A stretch of 64,000 nt of DNA from assembly GCA_963662905.2 (NCBI GenBank), contig CAXXFD010000001.1, positions 372,001-436,000 on the forward strand. The letters are read 5' to 3'. The position numbers and the translations under genes were made by a program. Origin of the DNA: G963662905 sp963662905. Its GTDB lineage: Bacteria > Bacteroidota > Bacteroidia > Bacteroidales > WRLA01. This document shows positions 54,368-62,928 of the stretch, one piece after another. How positions within the stretch are numbered: the first letter of the stretch is position 1; every line of letters starts with the position of its first letter. The notes beneath the pieces were generated by a model, which did no database searches, was not told the origin of the DNA, and was given only the letters and a program-made list of their open reading frames with translations.

Positions 54368-57300
54368 ATGAGTACAAAGGCAAAAAATACAAACAAAAGC
54401 AGGAAAATCCTGATCATCCTTCTGAGCATTTTGCTCCTGGTGGGCGGGCTTCATTTGTATTTCACGCAATTTGCCGACAAACTCCTTGAAAACCTGCTGG
54501 TGCGCATTATTGAAGAGGTTTCGCCCGAAGATGAGCTGAGTTTTTCCAAAATAAGCTACCACTATCTGGAAGGCGAACTGATCGTTAAGGATTTTTCCCT
54601 GAAACGAAGCGACAGCACAGAAGGTTTTAGAAAAAAACTCAGTTTTAACAAACTAACAATCAAAGGGATAAACCCCTTACAGCTTTTCCCCGGAAGAAAA
54701 CTCAGCCTACGCTCCATTGAGCTGGACAGTCCTTTTTTTGATACAGTTGAAAAGAAAAAACGCAAGGAAGGCCGCAAAAAAATGCTCGAAAGATTGTATG
54801 AGCTCAATGTGCGCAAAATTATTGTGCGCAATGCCAGCATGCACATCCAAAACGAAAAAATCAGGGATACGCTGCGCAATATCAATTTTCGCCTGAGCGA
54901 TTTTCAACCCGACAGCCTTATAGAAAAAGGCGGTCTGGATTATCTCATCCGGCATGCCGAACTGGAAATTGGTGAAAACCATTTTCATATGGACAGCATA
55001 ACGGTTTCTTTCTCAGCGATTACAGACGATCATGGCCGCGGAATGCTGGTCGAAAACCTGGCTTTTTGCGATGAAAAACATAAAGCCGTTTTGCAAAAGC
55101 TGAAAAGCCGGCGGAGCTTGCTAAAATGGATGCACCACACAAAAAGCTCTGAACTGGAACTGCAAGATGTGGATATAGACATCGCAATGGGCCAAAGGCA
55201 GATGGATTCCGCGCGGCATCATTCACTAGGCAGATTAAGCAAATGGATTCCCGGAAAAATCATCTTTAACAAACTGGACCTGAGCGTTTATGATAGAAAC
55301 ACCCAAATTAAGAACAAAGTTGTAGAGCTATATCTGAACATTGATTTCGAAAACCAGGACAGCAGCAATTTTCAGAAACCAACGCAAATTCAAATAATTT
55401 CCGGACCGCAAAAATGGAAACTTTCAGAAGAAGAAGCAATAGATTTTGAACAGTTGATCTTTAACCTTGCCCAAAAAAGCATGAGCCTTGAAGGCGCGAA
55501 CTGGACCGGTGCAAATGGAAGCATGGCCGGAATAGGCAAACTCAGCCTTAGGCTGGATATCCGTTTTGCTCAAAGACTGCCTAACAGTATTTTCATCGAA
55601 AAACTACAGCTCGAAGATGCAGAGCTGCTCCTTCGAAAATCAGCTTTCAGCCTTCATATGAAGGAAATCAACTGCCATATTGATTCTGTTGCGCTCGCAG
55701 ATTTAAAACAACACCCTTTCAAGCTGCAAAAATCCTTAAAGGAATTTTCCTGCTCCGGTTTTGAATATTACAAAGAAGGAATCCTCAAATCAGGAAAAAT
55801 TGAATATTCCGACAAACAGCTTATTGCCAATAGTTTAAGTTTTAAAAACAAGGACAATAGCTTGAAGCTAAGCCTTTCGGATGTGCGGATTCCCGATATT
55901 GAAATATTGGGGCACGACAGCATTTCGTTGGGGCTTTGCCGGATTGGCTCTGTTTCGGCGCAAATCCGGAATCATGCTTCCGGGAAAACCAAAACTGCAC
56001 TTCCGCATATTTCCATGCAGGCATTGAAAACAAACAGTATTGAACTTAGCTTTGCTGATGGCAATAAAAATCTTCAAAGCCGCATTTCAGGTTTAAACCT
56101 GAGCAGTATGAACCTGGGAAATAAAAATTTCCTGATCCCCGCCTTTTATTTTGATTCCCTCTCCTTTCAAAACGATTCCAAAAGGCTGCGGGCCACTACC
56201 GGAAAACTGATGTATTCTACTGAAAACCAATCGATGAATATCAACAATATTGGTATTGGTTTTAAAAATCAAGCAGGATTTTATGTGCAAGGCGATATCG
56301 ATAATTTGGATGCCTTTTGGGCGCATCCTCCGGGAATATCACATTTTGATGCTGCCCGGAAAATCCGTTTAAACAATGGAAAAATCAGGATAGAATCAAA
56401 TGGAAGCGGTTCAGGCTCCGTCAATTTCCATGCGGACAGCTTGCAACATAAACTGAACAAATTTTTTAATTCATTGATTTTAAAAGATTTTGAAATTTGT
56501 TTCACCCATAAAGCACAGAGCAGCTGGAATATCTGCGGAAGCCTCAGGCAAATGTCTGTGCAGATGAAACAAGAGCAGCCATTGCAAATTCTGGAGCTTA
56601 CCGATTGCCGCGGGCAAAGCTCCGGAGCCGGCCGGGATGCCCGTTTGAAAAGGCTCTATTTCAACGCAAAGCAGGAATTGTTTGAAATAGACCAATTGAG
56701 CGCCAATGCAAAAGACCTCAGCCCATCTTTGCAGGAACTTTTTATCGAGCTTAAGGCTTTGCGTGCGCCGGGATTTAGCATTCAAAAAGATTTTTCACCC
56801 GATTTACGTGATTTGTTTATCGATTCATTAAAACTTGAGGCGCGTCTGGGCAAAAATAAAAGCAAGGGCAAAACAAAAGGAAATATCAAAAAATATTTAC
56901 CAGAAAACAAGCTGAATATCCGCAATTTGAGCTTTGATATCCGACAGGAGTCGGGTCAGGAATACCGGATGGAACAGCTCAATATGAATGCAGATCATCT
57001 GGAGAAGCATCTTAAATCGGGCGACTATAACAAAATAATCGAGCAGCTCCGATTTGAAAGTGCAGGCATACAATTCAAAAACAAACACAGGCTGCGGCTG
57101 TATGGTTTTGAATTTGGAAACAGTTCGCTGCAACTCGACAGCCTTTTGTTCCGCCCGGATCAGGATCGTTTGGCTTTTCAAAAAGCGCAGATTTACCAAA
57201 CCGACTGGACATTGATCCGTGCGCGGGATATTATTTTTGGTGATTTCTCACTTACAGATGATAACGGACAACTCCGGATTACTTCCGACACATTAAAAAT

Positions 57301-58078
57301 GAGTGGTTTTTATCTCGACGATTATCGCGATAAGCGCCTGCCCATGCCCACAGACCGTTATCCGCTTTTGCCCGGCGAAATGCTCGACAAGCTACCTTTT
57401 CAGCTTTGCATCGGACATCTGGAAACGAAAAACGCTTTTATTGCCTATTCCGAGCACGAGAAAAAGGCAGTACATGCCGGCAGGATATTTTTCAATGAAA
57501 TGGACATTGAAATGCTGAATATTTGCAATATCCCGGAACGGATAGCAGAAAATCCCTATCTGGGAATCAGTACAAATTTCAAGCTTGTTGGCGTGGCTCG
57601 TGCCGATGCCAGCATCCGCCTAAACCTCAATGACCCTCAGCAGCATTTCCGCATGGGATGCTATCTCCAGGCATTTGACATGACCGAGATGAACCCCGTG
57701 CTTGAAAATCTCGCTTTTCTGAAGATCCACAGCGGAAAACTCAACTCCCTGCAATTCACTGCAAAAGGAAATAAAGATGTAGCAACCGGCCAAATGGATT
57801 TTCTGTATGATAATTTAAAAATCAGGATTATTGACCGTAAAACCCTGAAACAGACTTTTGGAGATAATATGCTGGCCTTTTTTGCAAACACTTTTGTTGT
57901 AAAAAAAAACAATCCAAGTGTGTTGATTCCACGTGAAGGCCCCATGTATTTTAAGCGCGACAATAGGAAATCCGTATTTAACTACTGGGCAAAACTGATA
58001 ATGAGCGGGGTAAAAACCAGCATAGGATTCGAAAAAAACAAAACCGAGAAAAAAATAAAAAATTTAAAGAGCGACTGA
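54368..58078 (+). CDS. Very large AsmA-like / DUF748-like envelope protein
   Basis: A 1236-residue protein with a basic N-terminus and one transmembrane helix (about 13-33). More than 1100 residues of beta-rich, repeat-like sequence follow, without recognisable catalytic motifs. LLVRIIEEVSPEDELSFSKISYHYLEGELIVKDFSL resembles the start of AsmA/TamB-like proteins, which form long lipid-transfer grooves across the periplasm. The C-terminal part (MGCYLQAFDMTEMNPVLENLAFLKIHSGKLNSLQF) has the AsmA_2-type pattern. I start at the ATG at 54368, 4 bp after yraN, because the earlier ATG overlaps that gene. Lipid transport is inference from family shape. Confidence 0.75.
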   Translation: MSTKAKNTNKSRKILIILLSILLLVGGLHLYFTQFADKLLENLLVRIIEEVSPEDELSFSKISYHYLEGELIVKDFSLKRSDSTEGFRKKLSFNKLTIKGINPLQLFPGRKLSLRSIELDSPFFDTVEKKKRKEGRKKMLERLYELNVRKIIVRNASMHIQNEKIRDTLRNINFRLSDFQPDSLIEKGGLDYLIRHAELEIGENHFHMDSITVSFSAITDDHGRGMLVENLAFCDEKHKAVLQKLKSRRSLLKWMHHTKSSELELQDVDIDIAMGQRQMDSARHHSLGRLSKWIPGKIIFNKLDLSVYDRNTQIKNKVVELYLNIDFENQDSSNFQKPTQIQIISGPQKWKLSEEEAIDFEQLIFNLAQKSMSLEGANWTGANGSMAGIGKLSLRLDIRFAQRLPNSIFIEKLQLEDAELLLRKSAFSLHMKEINCHIDSVALADLKQHPFKLQKSLKEFSCSGFEYYKEGILKSGKIEYSDKQLIANSLSFKNKDNSLKLSLSDVRIPDIEILGHDSISLGLCRIGSVSAQIRNHASGKTKTALPHISMQALKTNSIELSFADGNKNLQSRISGLNLSSMNLGNKNFLIPAFYFDSLSFQNDSKRLRATTGKLMYSTENQSMNINNIGIGFKNQAGFYVQGDIDNLDAFWAHPPGISHFDAARKIRLNNGKIRIESNGSGSGSVNFHADSLQHKLNKFFNSLILKDFEICFTHKAQSSWNICGSLRQMSVQMKQEQPLQILELTDCRGQSSGAGRDARLKRLYFNAKQELFEIDQLSANAKDLSPSLQELFIELKALRAPGFSIQKDFSPDLRDLFIDSLKLEARLGKNKSKGKTKGNIKKYLPENKLNIRNLSFDIRQESGQEYRMEQLNMNADHLEKHLKSGDYNKIIEQLRFESAGIQFKNKHRLRLYGFEFGNSSLQLDSLLFRPDQDRLAFQKAQIYQTDWTLIRARDIIFGDFSLTDDNGQLRITSDTLKMSGFYLDDYRDKRLPMPTDRYPLLPGEMLDKLPFQLCIGHLETKNAFIAYSEHEKKAVHAGRIFFNEMDIEMLNICNIPERIAENPYLGISTNFKLVGVARADASIRLNLNDPQQHFRMGCYLQAFDMTEMNPVLENLAFLKIHSGKLNSLQFTAKGNKDVATGQMDFLYDNLKIRIIDRKTLKQTFGDNMLAFFANTFVVKKNNPSVLIPREGPMYFKRDNRKSVFNYWAKLIMSGVKTSIGFEKNKTEKKIKNLKSD

Positions 58079-58113
58079 TACAGATTTTGTAATTTACCGG
58101 CACAAGAAAAGGC

Positions 58114-58635
58114 ATGAAAAATAGAATCAGCAGCGGTTTCGATTTTCAGGATGAGTACAGGGTGATAGAAATCAACAGCCTGCTGCCCGACTATGGCCTT
58201 TGCTACCGGATGAACAAAAAACTGAAAGCACAATTCAGCCGTAAAAAAGACCTCCGGGTTTATCGTGGCGAAAAAAAAGCGGATCAGGTATTTTCTTTTT
58301 ACGAATGGAAACCCGAAATATATCACGATTATTATCTTCTTTGGGACAATCAGCAGCAATCGGTTTTAATGCCGAGTTTTTATTTGTTGATTAAAGGTTT
58401 TTTTACAAAAGAACAAGTGTTTGGGCTTTGCGATCAGATTTCTTTGGCAGACCAGATCATCAATTGCCACGAGATTGATTTCCGCAAAATGCAAAATACA
58501 CGCATCAAAAAACTTGCCCACGAATTTAACCTTATTGTTAATGATTTGGAATATCACCTTATTGAACTCAATAAAAAGGAAAACCCCGTCGTTAATAAGG
58601 CGGAAAAAGGGAATAAGAAGGTGTATATTTTATAA
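58114..58635 (+). CDS. IPExxxVDY family protein
   Basis: A 173-residue protein of a Bacteroidota-specific family usually encoded just before pyruvate kinase, as here (57-bp gap). The N-terminal LLPDYGLCYRMNKKLKAQF and central HDYYLLWDNQQ are recognisable. The C-terminal region that gives the family its name is diverged, and the Lys-rich tail is extended. No catalytic residues are known. Conservation of the pairing suggests a link to pyk expression or activity, but that is inference. Confidence 0.7.
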   Translation: MKNRISSGFDFQDEYRVIEINSLLPDYGLCYRMNKKLKAQFSRKKDLRVYRGEKKADQVFSFYEWKPEIYHDYYLLWDNQQQSVLMPSFYLLIKGFFTKEQVFGLCDQISLADQIINCHEIDFRKMQNTRIKKLAHEFNLIVNDLEYHLIELNKKENPVVNKAEKGNKKVYIL

Positions 58636-58692
58636 AATTTAGAAGACTACTGCTGCGCAAACCACGAAACAATAAACATATACACAGTACAG

Positions 58693-60129
58693 ATGAGAAC
58701 AAAAATTATTGCAACCATTGGGCCGGCAACGAGGTCGAAGGAAATGCTGAGAAAAATTATCGGCAAGGGAGTGGACGTATGCAGGTTGAATTTTTCGCAT
58801 GGAAACTATGATGTTCATGCGGAAACAATCAGGTACGTCCGGGAGATAAACCAAGAAGACGGAAGCAATATTGCTATTCTCGCCGACCTGCAGGGGCCAA
58901 AAATCCGTGTGGGCGATATCGAAAACGGAGAAATCCAACTGGTGCAGGGAGAAAAAATCAAACTGAGCAGCAAACCATGTATGGGCACCAAAGAGATGAT
59001 CCATATCAGCTACAGCCAGATTGCCCGCGACGTAAAAGAAGGCGAAATCATCCTGATGGACGATGGGAAACTCAGCCTGCGCATCAAAAAAAGCCTTGAT
59101 GAAACAACTGTTTTGGCCGAAGTTGTGGAAGGTGGCCCCTTGCGTCCGCGCAAAGGCGTCAACTTGCCCCACACGAAGCTTTCATTGCCGTCATTGACCG
59201 AAAAAGACCGCAAAGACCTGGCTTTTATCCTGACTCAGGAAGTACATTGGATTGCATTGAGCTTCGTGCGCCATTCCAATGATATCGCCGAACTGCGCAA
59301 GCTTATTGATGATGCTGCGCCAAAAAAGAAGCCCTGGATCATGGCCAAAATTGAAAAACCCGAAGCCATTGAAGATATTGATGATATCATCGAAATCAGC
59401 GATGCTTTAATGGTGGCCCGCGGCGATCTGGGCGTGGAAATTCCATTGCAGAAAGTGCCTATGGTTCAAAAAAGGCTGATCAACAAATGCATCCATGAAG
59501 GCAAACCCATTGTGGTTGCCACACAATTGCTCGAAGGCATGATCGACAACAGCCGCCCCACACGCGCCGAAGCCAGCGATGTAGCCAATAGCGTGATGGA
59601 CGGAGCCGATGCAGTTATGCTCAGCGGAGAAACTTCGGTGGGAAAATATCCGGCAGAAGCCGTAGAAACCATGCAAAAAATTATACGTGATGTGGAAAGC
59701 TACCGCTCCATTTATTACAAACATAACAAACCCGAAGTTAAAGGCACAGACCGTTATCTCTCAGAAGCGATTATCTTTGAGGCATGTAAACTGGCAAAAC
59801 AGCTGGATTCTTCGACCATTATTTCGATTACCCATTCCGGATTTTCTGCCCTGAAAATGGCCAGTCACCGGCCAATGGCAAAAATATATGCATTGACATA
59901 CGATCCTTTTATCCTGGCACAACTTAACCTGGTTTGGGGTATTGAAGGAATGCTGGTCGATTGCGATCCAAAATTTGCCGTGGAAATAATCCGCAGCGCT
60001 ACAAAAAAACTGCTGGCTGAAGGTAAGGTGAACAAAGGCGATTATATCACTTCCACAGCAAGCATGCCTTTTTATGTGAAAGGAAAAACCAACTCACTGC
60101 GCGTGAGTATAGCAGGAGAAGATGATTAA
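58693..60129 (+). CDS. pyk: Pyruvate kinase
   Basis: Converts phosphoenolpyruvate and ADP to pyruvate and ATP. It has 478 residues with the N-terminal TKIIATIGPAT, the catalytic IMAKIEKPEAIEDIDDII (active-site Lys), VARGDLGVEIP and the signature DVANSVMDGADAVMLSGETSVGKYP. Standard length with the C-terminal allosteric domain complete. The last 8 bases overlap a small gene of unknown function. Confidence 0.97.
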   Translation: MRTKIIATIGPATRSKEMLRKIIGKGVDVCRLNFSHGNYDVHAETIRYVREINQEDGSNIAILADLQGPKIRVGDIENGEIQLVQGEKIKLSSKPCMGTKEMIHISYSQIARDVKEGEIILMDDGKLSLRIKKSLDETTVLAEVVEGGPLRPRKGVNLPHTKLSLPSLTEKDRKDLAFILTQEVHWIALSFVRHSNDIAELRKLIDDAAPKKKPWIMAKIEKPEAIEDIDDIIEISDALMVARGDLGVEIPLQKVPMVQKRLINKCIHEGKPIVVATQLLEGMIDNSRPTRAEASDVANSVMDGADAVMLSGETSVGKYPAEAVETMQKIIRDVESYRSIYYKHNKPEVKGTDRYLSEAIIFEACKLAKQLDSSTIISITHSGFSALKMASHRPMAKIYALTYDPFILAQLNLVWGIEGMLVDCDPKFAVEIIRSATKKLLAEGKVNKGDYITSTASMPFYVKGKTNSLRVSIAGEDD

Positions 60130-60349
60130 ACAACTCAAACGCATAAGCGAAATGACTGAAGATCAATTTATAGAAATCTTCAGTAAGGCACTCGAAGCCA
60201 ACGGACTGGATGAAAACAGCTTTCAGGAAATTTTCCTTTCGGGCAATATTGACCTGAGCGGAATGCTGCAGCAATTGGATTTCAGTCCGGAGGCTTTGCC
60301 TTTGGAACAGCAAATCGCTGATATTTTAAAAAACACCCTTAAAACCTGA
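60122..60349 (+). CDS. Small acidic protein of unknown function
   Basis: A 75-residue, mostly helical acidic protein. It begins inside the pyk stop region (8-bp overlap) and ends 5 bp before the UbiB-like kinase, so it is part of one transcript. The sequence has an amphipathic N-terminal half (MTEDQFIEIFSKALEANGLDENSF) but no known motif. The tight spacing and overlapping start make it a likely real gene. Confidence 0.6.
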   Translation: MIKQLKRISEMTEDQFIEIFSKALEANGLDENSFQEIFLSGNIDLSGMLQQLDFSPEALPLEQQIADILKNTLKT

Positions 60350-60354
60350 GCGCA

Positions 60355-62001
60355 ATGAAAATTCACCAAATGGGCATGATGTACGAAGAAATCATGCGGG
60401 CACGCCAGATTACAGCTATTTTGATACGTTATGGTTTCGGAAACTTCGTTAAAAAAAGCGGAATGGGCCGATATATGGTCAAAAAAAGCCGCTACGAAAA
60501 AATTGAAGCCATAAAAGAAGCAGAACGCATCCGCCTGGCTTTGCAGGATCTGGGACCGGCTTTCGTAAAGTTTGGGCAAATCCTTGCCGACCGCCCCGAC
60601 CTCATTCCCGATGATGTGCGCACCGAACTGCAAAAGCTGCAGGACAATGTTGCGGCAATGCCTGATGCAGAAGCAAAAAAAATCATCGAAGAAGAGCTGA
60701 AAAAACCCATCACAGAAGTTTTTAAAGATTTCAATGAAAAGCATATTGCTGCCGCTTCCATAGCACAGGCTTATACAGGCACATTGCTCAATGGTGATAA
60801 GGTTGTGATCAAAGTGCAAAGGCGCGGAATCGATAAAACAATCCGGAGGGATGTGCGCCTGATGGGTTTCTTTGCCAATTATATACAGAAAAACGACGAA
60901 GACCTCAAAGGATTGAACATCCCCGGAATTGTGGAAGAATTTGGGCGCAGCATCCTCAAAGAACTGGATTTCAGCAATGAAGCTGCCAATATGATGCGTT
61001 TCAAGCACATCACAAAACACAATACGGACATTGAAACGCCAAAAGTGTATATGGAATACACTACACCTAAAGTATTGTTTGAAGAATTTGTTGATGGCGA
61101 TAAAATTGCCGGTCCCGAAGCCCTGCGCGCAAAAGGCTATGACCCGGAAATCATTGCCAAAAACGGGGCACGATCTGTTTTTGAACAAATTTTTATACAC
61201 GGTTTTTTCCATGCCGACCCCCATCCGGGAAATATTTTCCTGAAACCGGGCAATAAAATTGTTTTCATTGATTATGGGATGATGGGCAGCCTCCGGCCCT
61301 ATCAAATGGATTTTCTCGGAAAATATGTGCTGGGGTATGTGCAGCGCGACGCACGTAAAATAACCGAAGCAATGCTGCTGCTGTGCAATATGCGCCATTT
61401 TAACCGTGCCGAAGAGCTGGAATTTGAAATCGGAGACCTGCTCAAGCACTATCAGTTCCTCTCGGTAAAGGATATGAATTTTGGCGCCATCATGAACCAG
61501 TCTATTGATATTATTACCCGTTTTGGCTTGCAGATCCCGCCAACAATCTACCTGCTTATCAAAGCTTTGGTAACCATCGAAGGTGTGGCCGAGAAGCTCT
61601 ATCCGGATATTGATATCCCAAAAGAAATGGAACCTTTCGCCAAAGAGCTTCTGAAACAGCAATTTAAACCTGATAAAGTGGCGCGTCAGGCATATCGCTC
61701 CATAGTGGATTATTACGAATTCATCAGGGCTCTGCCATCACAGGCCAACGAAATCCTCTATAAAATCAAAAACGGCAGCATTCAGGGGCAAATTGAGCAT
61801 AAAGGCCTCGAACCTGTGATGCACCATATTGATTCGGCCAGCAACCGCATAGCCATTTCTATTGTAACTGCCGCGCTCATTATTGGCGGAAGCCTTATTG
61901 CCCAATGGGAGCACGCAAAAGTGTTTGGTTCTGTGATTTTCCTGGGTGCAGGGTTTTTCGGTTTTTGGGTGTTGATTAAGCTGTTGAGACGTTTTAAGTA
62001 G
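60355..62001 (+). CDS. UbiB/AarF (ABC1) family atypical kinase
   Basis: A 548-residue member of the ABC1/ADCK/UbiB family. Key motifs are the KxGQ element FVKFGQ, the Ala-rich loop AAASIAQAYTG (usually AAASIGQVH), the catalytic GFFHADPHPGNIFL and the metal-binding FIDYGMMG. Two hydrophobic helices at the C-terminus (about 497-545) anchor it to the membrane. Family members support quinone or other isoprenoid-lipid pathways as ATPases. The KxGQ and Ala-loop elements normally suppress protein kinase activity. No quinone genes are adjacent. Its stop codon abuts a dispersed repeat. Confidence 0.92.
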   Translation: MKIHQMGMMYEEIMRARQITAILIRYGFGNFVKKSGMGRYMVKKSRYEKIEAIKEAERIRLALQDLGPAFVKFGQILADRPDLIPDDVRTELQKLQDNVAAMPDAEAKKIIEEELKKPITEVFKDFNEKHIAAASIAQAYTGTLLNGDKVVIKVQRRGIDKTIRRDVRLMGFFANYIQKNDEDLKGLNIPGIVEEFGRSILKELDFSNEAANMMRFKHITKHNTDIETPKVYMEYTTPKVLFEEFVDGDKIAGPEALRAKGYDPEIIAKNGARSVFEQIFIHGFFHADPHPGNIFLKPGNKIVFIDYGMMGSLRPYQMDFLGKYVLGYVQRDARKITEAMLLLCNMRHFNRAEELEFEIGDLLKHYQFLSVKDMNFGAIMNQSIDIITRFGLQIPPTIYLLIKALVTIEGVAEKLYPDIDIPKEMEPFAKELLKQQFKPDKVARQAYRSIVDYYEFIRALPSQANEILYKIKNGSIQGQIEHKGLEPVMHHIDSASNRIAISIVTAALIIGGSLIAQWEHAKVFGSVIFLGAGFFGFWVLIKLLRRFK

Positions 62002-62150
62002 AGTTCGTCTATAAAGTCTCCCGAAATTTCGGGATTGCTCAAAATCTAAATCCTCATCCCGTACCTACGGGACTGCGGTTTAGATTTTTCACACGTACTT
62101 CGGCTGTGCTCAGCATAGCACCTTGAATTTGAACTTTATAGAGCAAACTC
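62001..62150. repeat. Dispersed palindromic repeat, copy B1
   Basis: A 150-bp element. Ends are GAGTTCGTCTATAAAGT (62001-62017) and ACTTTATAGAGCAAACTC (62133-62150), an imperfect terminal inverted repeat. Inside are TCCCGAAATTTCGGGA (62019-62034, perfect) and the core TCCCGTACCTACGGGA (62057-62072). The core sits within 10-bp outer arms AAAATCTAAA/TTTAGATTTT (62041-62050, 62079-62088). It starts at the last base of the UbiB stop codon. Confidence 0.8.
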
Positions 62151-62173
62151 TCGACTCTGTGGACAAGCTCTAA

Positions 62174-62323
62174 TTAGTTCTTGTCTATAAAGTACTGTGC
62201 TTGATTCAGAATGTTCGAGGTCGAGGCATTCGCAGGGCTGAAAACAAGGAGTCCCGTACATACGGGATGACTTGTTTTTAGAACAAGAATAACGCTGAGA
62301 TCGGACATTATGGACAAGCACTA
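62174..62323. repeat. Dispersed palindromic repeat, copy B2
   Basis: Also 150 bp. The left end TTAGTTCTTGTCTATAAAGT is inverted at the right as ACATTATGGACAAGCACTAA. Core TCCCGTACATACGGGA (62252-62267) lies inside 8-bp arms AAAACAAG/CTTGTTTT. A second small hairpin, CTTGTT/AACAAG, is at 62271-62287. It shares a 23-bp block with copy A and a 19-bp block with copy C. Confidence 0.8.
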
Positions 62324-62363
62324 AGTAGTTTCTGTCTATAAAATCGGGGTTCTGATTCAGAAT
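62324..62363. repeat. Dispersed palindromic repeat, copy B3 (left end only)
   Basis: TAGTTTCTGTCTATAAAATC and TTCTGATTCAGAAT match the left parts of copies A and B2, then similarity stops. A truncated copy joined head-to-tail to B2. Confidence 0.6.
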
Positions 62364-62437
62364 ATCTGATTTCAACTCTTCCTTTGTTCAGAAAGCCCAC
62401 AAGGTCAATTGCACAAACAGAAAATATTTTCAGTAGT

Positions 62438-62471
62438 AAAAGGCGGCTTCGAAACCAGAAACCGCCTTTTT
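62438..62471 (+). terminator. Strong hairpin terminator
   Basis: AAAAGGCGG pairs with CCGCCTTTT across a 15-nt loop and is followed by T. It may end the pyk-UbiB transcript after the repeat cluster. Confidence 0.8.
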
Positions 62472-62817
62472 GTATTTGGAGTTGAGCCTGCCCAATGTGC
62501 TCATCGCAAAAATTTATGAATACTGTGGCTTAAAAGGCAAGGCAACATTCCCCACTCAAAAACCATAGCAAGCCTCTGATCCATTACCCAAACAAGCTCC
62601 TGGGGGTGTATTTCAATGAATTTTAACAGCAAATTAATAGTTACACTCAAAAGCCTTGCTACAGCCCACTTATATAAAAAGATATATATAACCAATAGCC
62701 TCACAAATAGAATTATTTATTCATATAACAAGCTCATTATATGGGATTATTAATGATCAAATCAAAAAATTATAAAATTTTATGCAAAAATATTCGACAG
62801 TATTACAGGAATATTAT
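62472..62817. other. AT-rich intergenic region
   Basis: About 345 bp. A minus-strand frame of 67 codons (62501-62704) is open, but I recognise nothing in it and do not call it a gene. No RNA or repeat seen. Confidence 0.4.
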
Positions 62818-62825
62818 TACTTTTG
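62818..62825 (+). promoter_or_regulatory. -7 promoter element of the secreted-protein gene
   Basis: TACTTTTG fits TAnnTTTG. It lies 103 bp before the ATG at 62929, leaving a long leader. Confidence 0.4.
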
Positions 62826-62928
62826 GAGGCAACAATCCGGATTACAAACGTTCATTTTAGGAAAATTTTAAGCAAAACCTTAGGGGCATAAGCCTTATAA
62901 GCAACAACCAAAATCAAAAATTGATATT

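Noticed and set aside
60223..61662. A 479-codon minus-strand open frame opposite the UbiB-like gene
   Set aside because: It is the antisense shadow of a well-supported gene, with Phe/His-rich composition and no recognisable family.
62501..62704. 67-codon minus-strand frame
   Set aside because: No start context, no motif and no neighbour support; could be a remnant but cannot be shown.
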